From Eonycteris spelaea (Eukaryota; Chordata; Mammalia; Chiroptera; Pteropodidae), in assembly GCA_003508835.1 (NCBI GenBank), contig PUFA01000171.1:1430501-1494500 (forward strand): a stretch of DNA of 64,000 nucleotides, given 5' to 3'. The position numbers and the translations under genes are program-made. Of the stretch, positions 36,366 through 48,127 are shown in pieces. The notes below the pieces were generated by a model. It did no database searches. It was not told the DNA's origin and saw only the letters and a list, made by a program, of their open reading frames with translations. Within the stretch, counting starts at the first letter, position 1. Every line of letters begins with the position of its first letter.

Positions 36366-37614
36366 CATACTTCACCATTAAGAGTATATAATCCTGTAAA
36401 AAAAAAAGTCCCTAAATTCTAGAAAGTTAATCTCTTGTCTTTCTAGATTAGAAATTGAGTAATAAGTTCATCGAGTGGAAAATAAATTATGTATGGCTCT
36501 CCGAGTGCATTTCAATACAGCAACAGCAGTAACAGCCACGGTAGTAGTCACCTCTTCATCCTAATTAATGATGGCAGTTGAAGCAGATTAGCAAAGTGAA
36601 CCAGGAGACTAGTGACCCAGGTGTCATCTTTCTTCTTCTGTGTTATATGCTTTGCATGTTCATTCTGTACTGTGTTAGGGGAATAAAGCCAAGAGAAAAC
36701 TCAAGTGATAATAACCATGAGCGAGAAAGACACAGAGACAGAAAATTGAGGGAGAGACATATTTTAAAATATGCTTCGCATGTATTGGATTAATTAGAAA
36801 GTGAATCATAAACCAGTGTTAAACCGGCAACATGATTGTGGGTGAATTATTTATCCAGTTGAAACACACAACCTATGTTCATAGTATTGAGCTTGCACAT
36901 CCTGAACATACATACTACCAGGTGAATCAAGGGAATTACTTTAACAACAGTTCTGAGAAACTCCTTCAAACCCGAACTCATGAATCTTCCTGATGAAGTA
37001 TTGGAAGGCAAGCCAGTACTCTGTTTTATACAAATTTTTCAAATCTAGTTCTACTTCTCCAAAGCTACTTTTGAATTTGGTGATCACTATAACAAAAGCA
37101 AAGTATCTGATCTAGACCTATGACAGGACCAACACTTTGCCATAAGACTTGATATAGATAGATCTATGTCCCTTGTAACAAAGTGATGCTAAATCAGATT
37201 TCACAAAGCTTATTTCTCATAGTCAGTTAGCAAGGATCGCTAGATATTCCTAAATTACTCGATACTTTTAACACGTTCTACTTTGCCAATTAATTCTAGC
37301 CTAGAAGTATGGGAATAGTTTTAAACAGGGTGGTACTGTATGTATGTTACTGCCATGGTTTAAACAATATAATAAATCATTTAGTACAAAGAATTACCAC
37401 TAATGCTGAGGAAAAGAGAATCCACCAATTTTCCCCTTTTAGTGTAAAAATTCTGTCATTTGCTGTTAGGTTAGAAGAAATTATTTTCATTTAGTGAATT
37501 CTAACTTAATAATAAAGTATTATGTCACTGCACCAGCTCTGTCCTTTTTGATGTCCACCAGCCCTCTCCACCAACAGTAAAATTCATGTGTGCTAGACTA
37601 ATAGCTGCAGAATT

Positions 37615-37649
<35 letters not shown>

Positions 37650-38439
37650 TTTCCAGAATTTTAGAACTGGAAAAGATACAAGGTGTCATGTGGTTCAACC
37701 CAACTAATCAGCATGGTTGTTAAAATTTCTTTTTGAAAGAAACTCTAGAAAAATAAAACTGAGCTTCTTCCATGGACAATCATTGAGAGGGTTTATTAGC
37801 TAGCTCCTCGAGTTTGAGAAAGAATTTACTTTTTAGCAGCTGAAATTCTGGCACATACATAAAAAATAATAACAATTAAATATTTTCAACGTGATAGGAC
37901 CAATCAGCATGGAGATCTTAAAGGGACAACATTTATAAATGTTGACAACCAGTTATACACCAAGAAACCAAAAGAAATTTATGTAGGAGTTTGGTATCCT
38001 AGATTCTCTCTAAATTTCTGACTAATAGCTCAAATAATTTTATTTTTCTCACTTAATCACTCTACTACTTCACAATATAGATGAGAGCATTTGATTGCAT
38101 CCAATACTCCAAAGGGATCATGGACTAAAATATGTCAGTGATGTTTTAAAGAAGGCTGGTTAAATAACTAATAATGGAACAAACTATACAATTTAAATGG
38201 GAAAATGAGATAAATTAGTTTTTTCTTCTTGTGTCCTTTCAGAAGCTAGAGACTATTGGTCCCTTGCCTTTTTTATCATAATCTAATTATTTTCTTAATC
38301 TAATTATTTTGAACCCATTCCTAATTCTGCTATTCTGCACCTGCTGCATTTCCTTTACCTTGCCCCCAATTTTTGTTTTCATCAAGTATTTCTATTAGCA
38401 TGTTTGAGGCTTCAAGACACTTCTTCCATAAAATAATAC
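36366..38439. other. Unassigned DNA with a (TTTA)n tract
   Basis: A (TTTA)n tract of about nine units lies at 37616-37652. Just after it (37655-37745), 'cagaattttagaactggaaa' and 'gtggttcaacccaacta' resemble an ancient mammalian repeat. Otherwise nothing is recognised; frames at 36578-36793 and 37309-37494 are featureless. Confidence 0.45.
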
Positions 38440-38625
38440 ATTTGATAATGATACTAACCCTTTGCATGAAGCTCTCATATATTATCCTATTTCATTCTCA
38501 AAACAAAGTAGCAGGGTTGATATATAGATTTCCATCCTCCATAGTAGAAAAGCGAAAGCCTGGCCAAGTTAAGTGGCCTGCCCAAGGTCACAGCTAAATA
38601 CATGATTGAATCAAGAATGAAAGAC
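38440..38625 (+). repeat. MIR SINE fragment
   Basis: 'atattatcctatttcattct', 'tagtagaaaagcgaaagcct' and 'agttaagtggcctgcccaag' then 'gtcacagcta' follow the MIR core. Confidence 0.75.
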
Positions 38626-39104
38626 AAGCATTTTCTCAGAATAGCCAGCATGACTTCTTAAAGTCACTGCTTCTCTTTAAATGTATCAGCGTCTCCAGTC
38701 ATCATTCCCTCTCTATTGTTACTTTTCACTCCCACATTATTTCCATGCAATGTTTTTGAGCTTACATAGAAATTGTTGCTGATATCATACTACCAGGGAC
38801 TTCTGATGATCTCCGAAGGTCTTGTAGTGCTTGACTTCCTTTGGGACAAACGAGAAAGTTATGTGGAAATAGTACAGATCCTATAGGACAGGTTTCTGGT
38901 ATCTCCATCAGCAGGAATTCTATAAATTTAAAGAGATCTTCTCTTCTCATACAGAGAACAGTGAATCTATGACTGTCTCTGAATATTTTGCCTTATTATC
39001 ATCCACTAACGGATGTAGTACTTAGGTTCTGCATATCAGACTGAGAAAACAATACGAAATTTAAATTTGCATTAAAACCAAGCAGATACTATAATTCCTA
39101 TCAG
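38626..39104. other. Unassigned DNA
   Basis: Nothing recognised; the minus frame at 38762-38950 is featureless. Confidence 0.4.
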
Positions 39105-39510
39105 ACAGGGACCAGCCGGGAAACCACTCTAGGTGACTTAAATGAGGGAATTTAGTACACAAGCAATGAGTGATGGAAGAGCTGAGAAGCCAACAGGGAA
39201 GCAATCAAAAGATTAGCAACTGCAAGAAGCCACTACCGCTTCCAGGGATAGAGGGACAAAAGGGAAAAGTCTTATTACCAGAGACTAGAAACCATGGTTG
39301 TCTGGTGGGAAAACTAGAACTCAGCCGGGAGCTGAAACCACAGAGGAAACCAACCACTGGAGGGAGATGCTGCCCTGGCTTCTCCCATCCTTCCCTTCTC
39401 ACACCCCCACCCTCCATTCCTGACCTCTTAAATCTAATCTACCTGGAAGCTGGTTGGCAAGTGAATCAGGGAAACAGTTTGTAGGTGAAGGTCAGAAATG
39501 AACATTAATT
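39105..39510 (+). repeat. Probable ancient interspersed repeat, family not identified
   Basis: Richer in G+C than its flanks. It contains phrases I associate with an old dispersed repeat (aagccactaccgcttccagg, gagatgctgccctggcttct, ggaagctggttggcaagtga, atcagggaaacagtttgtag). The opposite-strand 70- and 104-codon frames here disagree with each other and look like chance. An unsupported exon is the alternative. Confidence 0.35.
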
Positions 39511-42500
39511 ACAATAATAGCCAATCCACTTCCCAAGGCCCTAAAGAGAAATTTAAAGGTATAATCTGGTTGCTAAATTATATTCAATTTACTTGTGTTT
39601 TATATAATGAAAATGATATGCAAATCTCTGAGTAGCCTAGACATTGTAGCATTTGGTACATAATGTAGCTGGTTAGAAACTAATGCTAAGTATAGAAAGT
39701 GACGTAGCATAAGTAAGTACCGTCATATTAGACACTTTAAACAACAATAATGGATATCATTGTACAAAAATATGTACTATAATCATACAATTTATTTGGA
39801 TTGTATAACAAAAGGATCTACTTAGCCTGTCTTCATATATTTATATCTCATTACACATTTATTACATAAGCATTCACTCAAGGTCCACTATGCAGCATGC
39901 AATTTATTAGTCCCTAGAAAAGCAACTATTTTCATAAGACATAGACGTGACTGAGAAGAACACACAAATAAAGTAGTTCATTTTTCCAGGGGGAAGAGTG
40001 TCAAAGAAGACTGCCCAGAATAGAGGATATTTTTGCCAACTCTGAAAATATAAGGAAGAATCAAAGCAAATGTTATGTCTCTCTGAAGCCTTCCCAGGCT
40101 CTTCTCCCATAGGCATAAGGTTCCTTAACAGCGATTGCTTACCTCCCACCCTCTAGGCTGATTATAATGCTGAATCATCTGCTTACTTCAAGAAAAAGCT
40201 TGAAAATAATCCCTCACATTTCCATCCATTTGGTAATGCAAGAAACGTAGCAGAGATATTCATGATTTAACAAATCTCCAAGCAGCATATAATACAGCAT
40301 TACCTTCTTTTTCCGTGATTCCCAAACCTGTCTCCTCGCTATCCTGCCTTCATACATACTACTATATTACAGCAGTGAATTTATGTTTTAATTTGTTTTA
40401 TTTTCCAATACAACTCCAGAGCGGAACATACCTGAATTTACATTGACCCAAATTCCTTGAGGCTATAAAGAAAGACTTTCTTTGTTTTCCCACATTTGTA
40501 AAGGGATTTAGATAACCATTTGTACACTGGAAACTCTGCCCTTGACCAAGACTTGATGTCCTTCTGTTAGCCACTCCCTACTTGAAAGATTAAATACTTA
40601 AATCTTACTGCCTGTTATAAAGATTATAAACAATATATATGGTAATGCATGTCTCAGATTCATTACTTGGGACATTAAATACGTATAGGAACAGGAGTGA
40701 GGTCATCTAATAGGATAAAAAAAAAGTCTCAGTCCTGAGACCCACCCAAATTCCACAAACATCCACTCTCTTGGGTATATAGCTAGCTACTGCTTACATA
40801 GCATATTGGATATGCTTCTAATCCCAAACTTTTATTGAATCTAATTAGAACTAACATCCCAGAGCCAAGACCTTTGTCACAGAAGCCAAAAAGGCTTTTC
40901 CCTTTTTTAAACAAACTTTCTAGAGAAACCCAGCATTAAGTCTTCTTGGTAATCATAAGCTCATATATTTTTATACTATGAAAAAAAAGGAATTGTTGTA
41001 GGTATGAACACAGATTCAAAACGACAAAGAATAGCCCATTGGTTATATGAGTCAGTTCTAACCTGACTCAGTTCTTGCTTGTAGTGGCTATTCTGAGAGA
41101 GGCTTCCTCTACTTTGGTCGTTAGCACTTGTCTGGCTGAGGTTATTTCCCACACAGTCCAGCACTCCCAAAGACACAATCACATTCTAATGTTAACAAAA
41201 TATGTAATTTTATACTTCTCTGAAAACAGAGAAGTCTGGGCTTATATTAAACTCAGCTTCTTTGCTCCTGTTTCAATGCAAGGAGAATTTCATGACTTAT
41301 AGCCACTGCCCACTTTTCAAATCCAATGTTAATTTCAAAAACTATTTAGTTTTCAAAATTATTAATCTCATGTTTTCTGTATCTATGCCCTGTCAAGGGC
41401 CAGGGAAAAAAAATGTTGGTTTGGGATATGCATGCAGTAACATGAGAAAGTAGAAAATTTTTCTTTGCTACCTGTTCTTGCACATTGCTAACTCGTATGA
41501 TTGAAGTTATAATCTTTGGTGTTGTTTATGATTATGGACAATAAAGAAAATAATGAGAATTTATCATCTCATTAAGTATAAAAAATGTTTATTTGTTCAT
41601 TTATTGATGACCTGTTAAATATCATACAATTCCCTTATAACATAGCTGTCTGTTATACTGCTTATATTATTGACTAATAATATAGACAAAAATGCTTTGG
41701 CTCACACTGCAGCCAAACTAATGCCATTTCCCCTTTCTGGGACCGACTGGTTGTCTGAAAACTCTTTTTGCTGTTGCCTTACTCTAAGATTAGGTTTCAG
41801 ATTTAAAATTAAATAGCCTCAAACAAACGAACAAATCTTACTAGTTAATAGGGTGTCTCCTTTCCAAATTTGTGTGGACCCCAGGATCTTCTTTATCTTG
41901 CTTTCATGGCTCACAGAATGAGAAGGATAACCAGAAGAGCTAACAGCACAAATAACAGATAAATAATTAATATGTGAATTTGAGTTCTTCTAAGGTGGTC
42001 TATTTGTCACATCTGTCCTATTTGTCAAGTGTCTATTTTAGGAAACCAGTAAAGACACAATGTTCTTATAGAAGAACATGATGTACTCAAATTTTGGTAG
42101 TCTATGCTTTTTAAAAGGACTTTAGGACTCTTTAGGATTAGGCTTTTAGAGTGATATCACCTTAAAGAGTGATATCTATGAAGTGAGGTATAATATAAAA
42201 TTTTCTGAGTGGAAATAATACTGGGAAATAACTTCCAATGTATAGAGTTGATCAAAATATCATGGAGCTAAAATCTTATCTTAAAAATGTATTAATAAAA
42301 ACATATCTAATTGTTAAATTACAACAAAAATAGTGGCTATTAAAACTGTTTCACAAATCACACATCTCTAGCTACTTTAGCTAATAAAAGCATGCCTATA
42401 CTCATATGAAAGAGTGCTGCATACGTATGCTAGATGTGTCAGTGTACAATATTGACTAATAATATAAGACAAAAGACTACCTAATTATAATAGAATAAAC

Positions 42501-42640
42501 TTTGGAGTTTGAGTTCCCAGGTAATGATATGCTAGGAAATTGGAAAGGAAGTTTGTATATAAGATACATAAATATTTATAAGATATATAAATAGTCAGCT
42601 TATGTGCAAGTGATGCTAATAAATGTGACTTCTCCACACT
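39511..42640. other. Unassigned AT-rich DNA
   Basis: No gene or clear transposon over 3.1 kb. A related word of about 20 bases (ttgactaataatata with flanking similarity) recurs at about 41670 and 42450. Frames at 39907-40149, 40976-41453 are short and featureless. Confidence 0.4.
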
Positions 42641-43065
42641 AACGAATACTCCCCTTTCCCTATGGATCCAAGTAGCTACTACCTACTGTGGCCCTTACTG
42701 GGTTCATGTTCCTCTGCCCTTAGGTACTACCAGAAAAGAGAGGAAGATCCCTATCCTTCGCCTAGACCACTTCTCCCTCCAGACCCTTCTGGTTCTGGAA
42801 CCTCTTTTGCTCAATTGCCCTCTCCGGTTTCCACCTCCATCCTTTCCCAAGAGCTGGAGCCCAAGGCCAATCACACATCTATGAATGTGGCCAAGATTTG
42901 ACTTGGGCCATTGAACTTGACACAGTAGTTGCTGCTAGCTTTTTTAGATGATGCTCTCACATTCCTAGGAGCTCAGTTCTGTGTCCCTCAAAGTACTGGA
43001 GACCACACAGACAGCAGCCTCTTGGACTTTAAGAGTGTTATATTTTAACAATAAAGAAAAAGATG
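42641..43065 (+). other. Unidentified GC-richer segment with a 79-codon frame
   Basis: An ATG at 42662 opens a 79-codon frame to 42901, rich in Pro and Ser with an acidic/basic stretch (KREEDPYPSPRPLLPPDPSG). I do not recognise it. A good acceptor-like sequence (cctctgcccttag) lies inside it at about 42711-42723, and an AATAAA lies at about 43050. It could be a retrocopy remnant, an LTR-type fragment or an exon of a transcript upstream of NAA11; none of these is supported. The segment stands out in composition from the AT-rich flanks and lies about 2 kb upstream of NAA11 on the same strand. Confidence 0.25.
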
Positions 43066-43074
43066 ACATTAAAA

Positions 43075-44560
43075 AACAATAAATACCTCAAATCTTGCTT
43101 TATCATGTTGGCATGAAAAATTTAAAATATATCTAGAAATGCAACTTATGATTTATGACAGAGACAATACAGTGGAGAAAGTGATTGTTTTTCAATAAAT
43201 GGTGCTAGATGAATAGAATACCCACACACACAAAAATAGCTGAGCCTCTATCTACAACATACTCAAAAATAAATTCCAATGGATTTCATATCTAAACATA
43301 AAATATAAGACCATAATGTTTTCAGGAGAAAACACACAAGAATGTCTCTGTGACCCTGCAGTCAAAGATTTCTTAAACGGGACACAAAAAGCACTAACTA
43401 TGAAATTTAAAAACTGGACAAATTGTACTATATTAAAATTCCTAGTTGGTGTCAAAAATCACCATTAAGAGTGAAAAATCAAACAACAGAGTAGAATGCT
43501 ATTTGTACAAATATATTTGACAAAGTAGTCATATCCAGAACACATATATGTATTCTGTATGTGTGTCTGTGTGCATCCCATTTCCCGTTCAGAAAAAAAG
43601 TACAGCACGCTGCCAACGTTAATTTAACATCACACATAGGATTGCTATGTTTTCTAGGAACTGACATTTTCAGCAGTCGAGAACTACTATATTTTATAAA
43701 TGGAAATACCACTACTAAAATCAGAATGCTGTAAATAGAATGATGTCATTTGTTTACAAAGACTATTGACATACTAGAGTGATGTGAAAATAATAAAAAC
43801 AAGATATTTTGTGGCAAACTTTGAGTGTAAGGTTAGGAATGCAATCTACGTTATCTCGGAGTAAATGCTACAGCCACAAGTGCTGTGGCAAGTAGCTTCT
43901 GGGTAAATAGTAAATGGGATATATATGGATCTATCTATCTATATCTATCTATCTATCTATATCTATACACATGCACACACATACACACACACACACACAC
44001 ACCTTAAACATTAATGAGAGACATACAAACCAATAGAAAAATGAACAAAAGACTTGAGAAAGACTTCTTTAAAAAAAACATAAAAATTAATAAGCACATA
44101 AAGAAGTGTTCAATTTCATTACTCATCAGGGAACTGCGAAATAAAATCACGATGTAACCACCAACCTTACACAAGAATGGCAAAAGTGAAAAAGATGGGG
44201 AAATACCAAATGTTGATGAGAATGTGGAGCAACCACTTTTAAAAATTGCTTGGTATTTATGAAAGTTGAATGTCTTATCTTCTAATTCTAATCCTAGTTA
44301 GATATGCGATGTCAACAAAAGACATGTTCTAGAAGATTTAGCTGCACTACCTTCACTATTCTAAAACTAAAAATAATACAAACTGGCATCAACGGTGGAA
44401 TGGATGGCTAAATAGTGATATATTTAGACAACGGATAATCCAACAACAGAGTTTGAGGAACTCTCAACTTAGCTGAAACAAGATTGAGCAGAAAAATCTC
44501 GACACAAAATGAATGTATACACTATGATTCCATTTACATAAAGAAGGTTAGAAGTTTAGT
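43075..44560 (+). mobile_element. L1 LINE relic (ORF2 end), interrupted
   Basis: ORF2-derived landmarks: 'tcaataaatggtgctagatg', 'ataaattccaatggatttca', 'tctctgtgaccctgcagtca', 'actggacaaattgtactata', then after the microsatellite 'caatttcattactcatcagg', 'gaactgcgaaataaaatcac', 'gatgagaatgtggagcaacc', 'ggtggaatggatggctaaat' and 'actatgattccatttacata'. Several breaks; inactive. It ends about 200 bp before the NAA11 5' block. Confidence 0.85.
43928..44002 (+). repeat. Compound (ATCT)n and (CA)n microsatellite
   Basis: An ATCT tract is followed by CA units, inserted within the L1 relic. Confidence 0.95.
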
Positions 44561-44769
44561 TCTTACTCAGGACATGGGCGTAGTGGAGAATGGAAAGGGC
44601 CGTGAGTGAGAGCTTCTGCGGTGCTTGTAATATTCTGGTTCTTGATCTAAATTCTGGTTACATGGCTTCATTCGGTGAAAATTTATCCAGATATCACCAA
44701 ATTAAAAAGTTAAAACTCAAACAAAAGAATAATGACAGCATGGGTGAAACACTATGTCTAAAGCCAGCT

Positions 44770-45037
44770 AGGGCATAGTGAACTCCACGACCCCACCCGC
44801 CAAGCCTTGCGCACGCACACGCACAATGAAGTGAAACCTCATTGGCTGGGACTAGGTGGCGCACTTCCGGAAGCGGCATCTTAATGCGGCCTCTTCCGCC
44901 TCCCGGTCGTTCCGCCTGGTCGGCCCCCGCACCACCGGCGCCGCGGCTGGAGCCCCTGGGCTCAAGACCCTGACGCAGTGCCCCTTGCGCTTGGCAGTAG
45001 CGTTTTCCTCAGTTACCGCTCTCCGACCACCGCCATC
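44770..45037 (+). promoter_or_regulatory. GC-rich CpG-dense promoter / 5' UTR block of NAA11
   Basis: Sharp switch from AT-rich L1 relic to GC- and CpG-rich DNA. Visible elements are an inverted CCAAT box (attggc, 44841-44846), a perfect ETS-type palindrome cttccggaag (44864-44873), C-rich Sp1-like words (ccgcctccc) and a CRE-like half (tgacg, 44971-44975). A YY1-like word (ccgccatc) abuts the start codon. No TATA box. This suggests a TATA-less promoter. Whether it came with the retrocopied NAA10 5' UTR or evolved at the landing site cannot be told from here. A minimal upstream frame (atg aag tga, 44826) would matter only if transcription starts before it. Confidence 0.65.
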
Positions 45038-45733
45038 ATGAACATCCGCAATGCTGGGCCAGACGACCTGATGAACATGCAACACTGCAACCTCCTTTGC
45101 CTTCCCGAGAACTACCAGATGAAATATTATTTCTACCATGGCCTTTCTTGGCCCCAGCTCTCTTACATCGCTGAAGACGAGGACGGGAAGATTGTGGGCT
45201 ACGTCCTGGCCAAAATGGAGGAGGACCCAGACGATGTTATCCCCCACGGACATATCACCTCACTGGCCGTGAAACGTTCACACCGGCGCCTCGGCCTGGC
45301 CCAGAAGCTGATGGACCAGGCCTCCCGGGCCATGATAGAGAACTTTGGTGCCAAGTATGTGTCACTGCACGTCAGGAAGAGTAACCGGGCAGCCTTGCAC
45401 CTGTATTCTAACACCCTCAACTTTCAGATTAGTGAGGTAGAACCCAAATACTATGCAGATGGGGAAGATGCCTATGCTATGAAGCGGGATCTCTCGCACA
45501 TGGCAGATGAGCTGAGACGGCAGCCGGAGGTGAAGAAGGGCGAGTATGCGGTGCTGGGCTCCGAGGGAAACCGGGAGAACCAGGGCAGCTCACTTCCTGG
45601 TTCCGAAGAGGCCGGTCAGGAAGAAAAGAACCCGGCTGCTGACAATAGTGGGAGTGACAGCAAGGAACCCAGCGAATCCACGGAGAACACTGATGTCCAG
45701 GACAGCTCAGAAGACTCAGATTCCACCTCCTAG
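45038..45733 (+). CDS. NAA11: N-alpha-acetyltransferase 11 (NAA11/ARD1B), NatA catalytic subunit paralogue
   Basis: Intact intronless 231-residue GNAT acetyltransferase. Family role: with the NAA15 scaffold it forms a NatA-type complex that acetylates nascent N-termini (Ser, Ala, Thr, Gly, Val, Cys after Met removal) in the cytosol. Seen: MNIRNA start; Glu24, the position of the NAA10 active-site Glu; GNAT core at about residues 1-155; basic KRSHRR (79-84), the NLS-like stretch of NAA10; the acetyl-CoA loop R-R-L-G-L-A (83-88); the Tyr pair 138-139 at the substrate site; and an acidic Ser-rich tail (about 185-231) ending DSDSTS, as I remember for NAA11 rather than NAA10. The start is chosen for family agreement and a good Kozak context (A at -3); the frame is open upstream only to a GTG at 44978. 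Odd: an extra Ile68 codon (45239-45241) between Val67 and Pro69. NAA10 is X-linked and multi-exon, so this is a retrogene. Known relatives are testis-enriched. High G+C against AT-rich flanks. Confidence 0.96.
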   Translation: MNIRNAGPDDLMNMQHCNLLCLPENYQMKYYFYHGLSWPQLSYIAEDEDGKIVGYVLAKMEEDPDDVIPHGHITSLAVKRSHRRLGLAQKLMDQASRAMIENFGAKYVSLHVRKSNRAALHLYSNTLNFQISEVEPKYYADGEDAYAMKRDLSHMADELRRQPEVKKGEYAVLGSEGNRENQGSSLPGSEEAGQEEKNPAADNSGSDSKEPSESTENTDVQDSSEDSDSTS

Positions 45734-46492
45734 AGTGCGCTTAAGGTATTCTCTCTTCCCTGACCCAGTTTCTTCCTATCCCAAACGCCTGCACCATGCC
45801 TCGGCCTGTCCAATCGCATGCTATCCCATCCCATTCTAGCTCTTCTAGGTTTCACAGTGAAAACCACCTGGTGATTTTGGGGAGGGGTATAGATTGGGTT
45901 AGGGGCAACTCATTGTTCACATAGGAAGTTAACAGGACTGCAACTCATATGGTGAAAATAGATTAAATTCAGTGAAAGTTAACAAGCGTTTATCCTACCT
46001 TTTTGGTATGAATTTTATTCAGGGTACCACGTAATTGATGGAAGAAATTTCTTTATAGAATTACAGCCAACTAATACAGAAACAATTATCGAATTATAAA
46101 GTCACCATTTTGCAACTCTTGATGAAATAATAGATCTGCCAACTAGTCATAAGTAGCTAATATATTAGGTAAAAGTTGGAGCACTTTACTATGATAGATC
46201 AGACTGACAACACTTAAAGTCACTGCTCAAGTGTCACATTACTAACAGGGAGACAAATATTATGTGCCTCCTAATGCAAAAGGAAATGTAGAAGTGCATT
46301 GTAACACCTAAAAATATTCTTTGCCAAAAGAAAATTATATATACATACAGACAGACATGTTAAACTGTACCATAATGCAATCAGTCAAATCCAGAAAAAA
46401 CAAATTTCTACAGAACAAATAACTTGGTTTCTTCAACAAATAAATGTCATTTTTAAAAAGGGGAGGAGGAATTTATTAAACTTTAGAGATAT
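45734..46492 (+). other. NAA11 3' flank
   Basis: Pyrimidine-rich sequence for about 110 bases after the TAG, then AT-rich DNA. No surviving retrocopy poly(A) tract or parental NAA10 3' UTR is recognisable, as expected for an old insertion. The nearest AATAAA I see downstream is at about 46439-46444; it is a candidate polyadenylation signal only. Confidence 0.45.
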
Positions 46493-46494
46493 AT

Positions 46495-46900
46495 TGACCA
46501 AATGCAGTCATTATGGACATTGTTTTGATCCTGATTTAAATCAAATATAAGACATTTTGAGATAGCCAGGCAAAATTTGAACACAGACTGTATGCTGTTA
46601 AGGAATTGTTAATAACCTTGTTAGGTGAGCTAATTGGTATTATAGTATTACATTTTAAAATGTCCCTATCCGTCAGAGGTACACACTGAAATAATTAGAG
46701 ATGAAATAATTTGGTGCTTAGGATTTACTTTAAAATACTCAGCCAAAAAGAAAAGTATTGGGGAAGGGGAAATAGATAAAATAAGAATGGTAGGATATGA
46801 TCATTGAAGTTGGATAGTAGATACTTGGGAAGTTCATTATGCTTGCTGTTCTTTATTGTTTGGAATGTGTGAAAATTACCGTGATGAAAAGCTAAAGGAC
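46495..46900 (+). mobile_element. L1 LINE 3'-UTR relic
   Basis: 'accaaatgcagtcattatgg', 'acattgttttgatcctgatt', 'ttttgagatagccaggcaaa', 'atttgaacacagactgtatg', 'ttaaggaattgttaataacc', 'ggtattatagtattacattt', 'gtttggaatgtgtgaaaatt' follow an L1M-type 3' UTR in order. Confidence 0.88.
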
Positions 46901-47739
46901 AAAACCAGTTATACTTCCTAATACACACTAACACTAAGCAGCCACTAAAAAGTAGTTTAAAAGATTTTTCAACTTCCATCAAGGCACTTTGTAACACCTT
47001 AAGAATTTCAAGGGCCAGTACTGTCAGTTTAGAAGCTTTAATTTCTAATCCTAGTCTACTTTACCCTTATATGTGAAAAAGGCAACAACTTTCTCTTAAC
47101 ACAGTCTAGTCATGAGTGACATTGCATATAATAAAAATAAATGCTGTTTGATTAATTTACTCATTCCTAAAAAATTTTTCATTTGCCAGGCATAAGACTT
47201 AGAGCTGATATTTACATTATGTAGCATTTAAGAATAAATGGACTATATATTTTTTATATATTTTAATGCTGAAACTCAAACTGTATAACATACTAACCCT
47301 GCTTTATTGTCATTCACTTATTGTTCCATAAGTTATAAAAATTTAGATATTGTAAATTCTTAGGGGTTAGAAAGAGTCCATCCTCAGAGGATCTTTGCAT
47401 CTGACTTTTAACAACCCAAAGGTTTCGTAATGATAGATTCATTTGATCTAAAGTTAAGTTAAAGACAGAACAGTCTAAAAGAGGAAGGTAAAATTAGACT
47501 AAACTTAACAGCCTTGAGAGAGTGTTTTCAAATTTACAATTGTCTTGAAAACCCTGTCAAGACTATTTTATTTAAATCAGCAAGCCTTTTTAAAAATTAA
47601 CTTTCAAATTCCTATATGGAAGGACTTATGTAATATTGATCTCATCTCATCTTTGTGGTTATTAGGGCTTCTTTTTAGTGTTAAATTCTAGCTGAGGAGG
47701 ATTATTTTAAGTATAACAACTAATTGGAGATTGCATACC

Positions 47740-47773
<34 letters not shown>

Positions 47774-48126
47774 ACATATATATATATGAAATTAAAAAGG
47801 ATTTAGTATTGGCTATGAGAAAGAAACATGATTGTCACCCTCATAGGGGGAAGAGAAATAATAAGAAACTAATTGTGTGGCAGTTATAAATCTCAGTGTA
47901 CAAATGTGCAAACTCAGGAATAATTGAAACGTTTCTTTATATTACTATAATTGAACTTTTGTCTAAGTTGAAGGAGATATTTCCTGTATTGAGCATCACC
48001 ACTCTCCTTCCAGGCTGATTTTTGCTGAGACGTCATTATTGGTCTCATCTTACCTTTGGTCCTCACTGTTCACTCTTCAAGTCTCTGGTGCTCCCCACAA
48101 TGTTTGGGCCATTTTGGTAGCAAGGG
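46901..48126. other. Unassigned AT-rich DNA with (TG)n(TA)n
   Basis: A TG tract passing into TA (47743-47788). I recognise no other element or gene. Confidence 0.5.
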
Positions 48127-48127
48127 T

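Noticed and set aside
41668..42465. Recurring word of about 20 bases (ttgactaataatata)
   Set aside because: Very AT-rich and short; chance recurrence is plausible and flanks do not align.
44978..45037. In-frame 20-codon N-terminal extension of NAA11
   Set aside because: It begins at GTG, not ATG, and NAA10-family proteins begin MNIRNA at the ATG at 45038, which has a good Kozak context.
44852..45253. 133-codon minus-strand frame opposite the NAA11 5' end
   Set aside because: It is a shadow of the GC-rich coding strand, with no domain.
45546..45839. 97-codon frame overlapping the NAA11 C-terminus in another frame
   Set aside because: Arg/Pro-rich translation of the GC-rich tail in the wrong frame; no similarity recognised.
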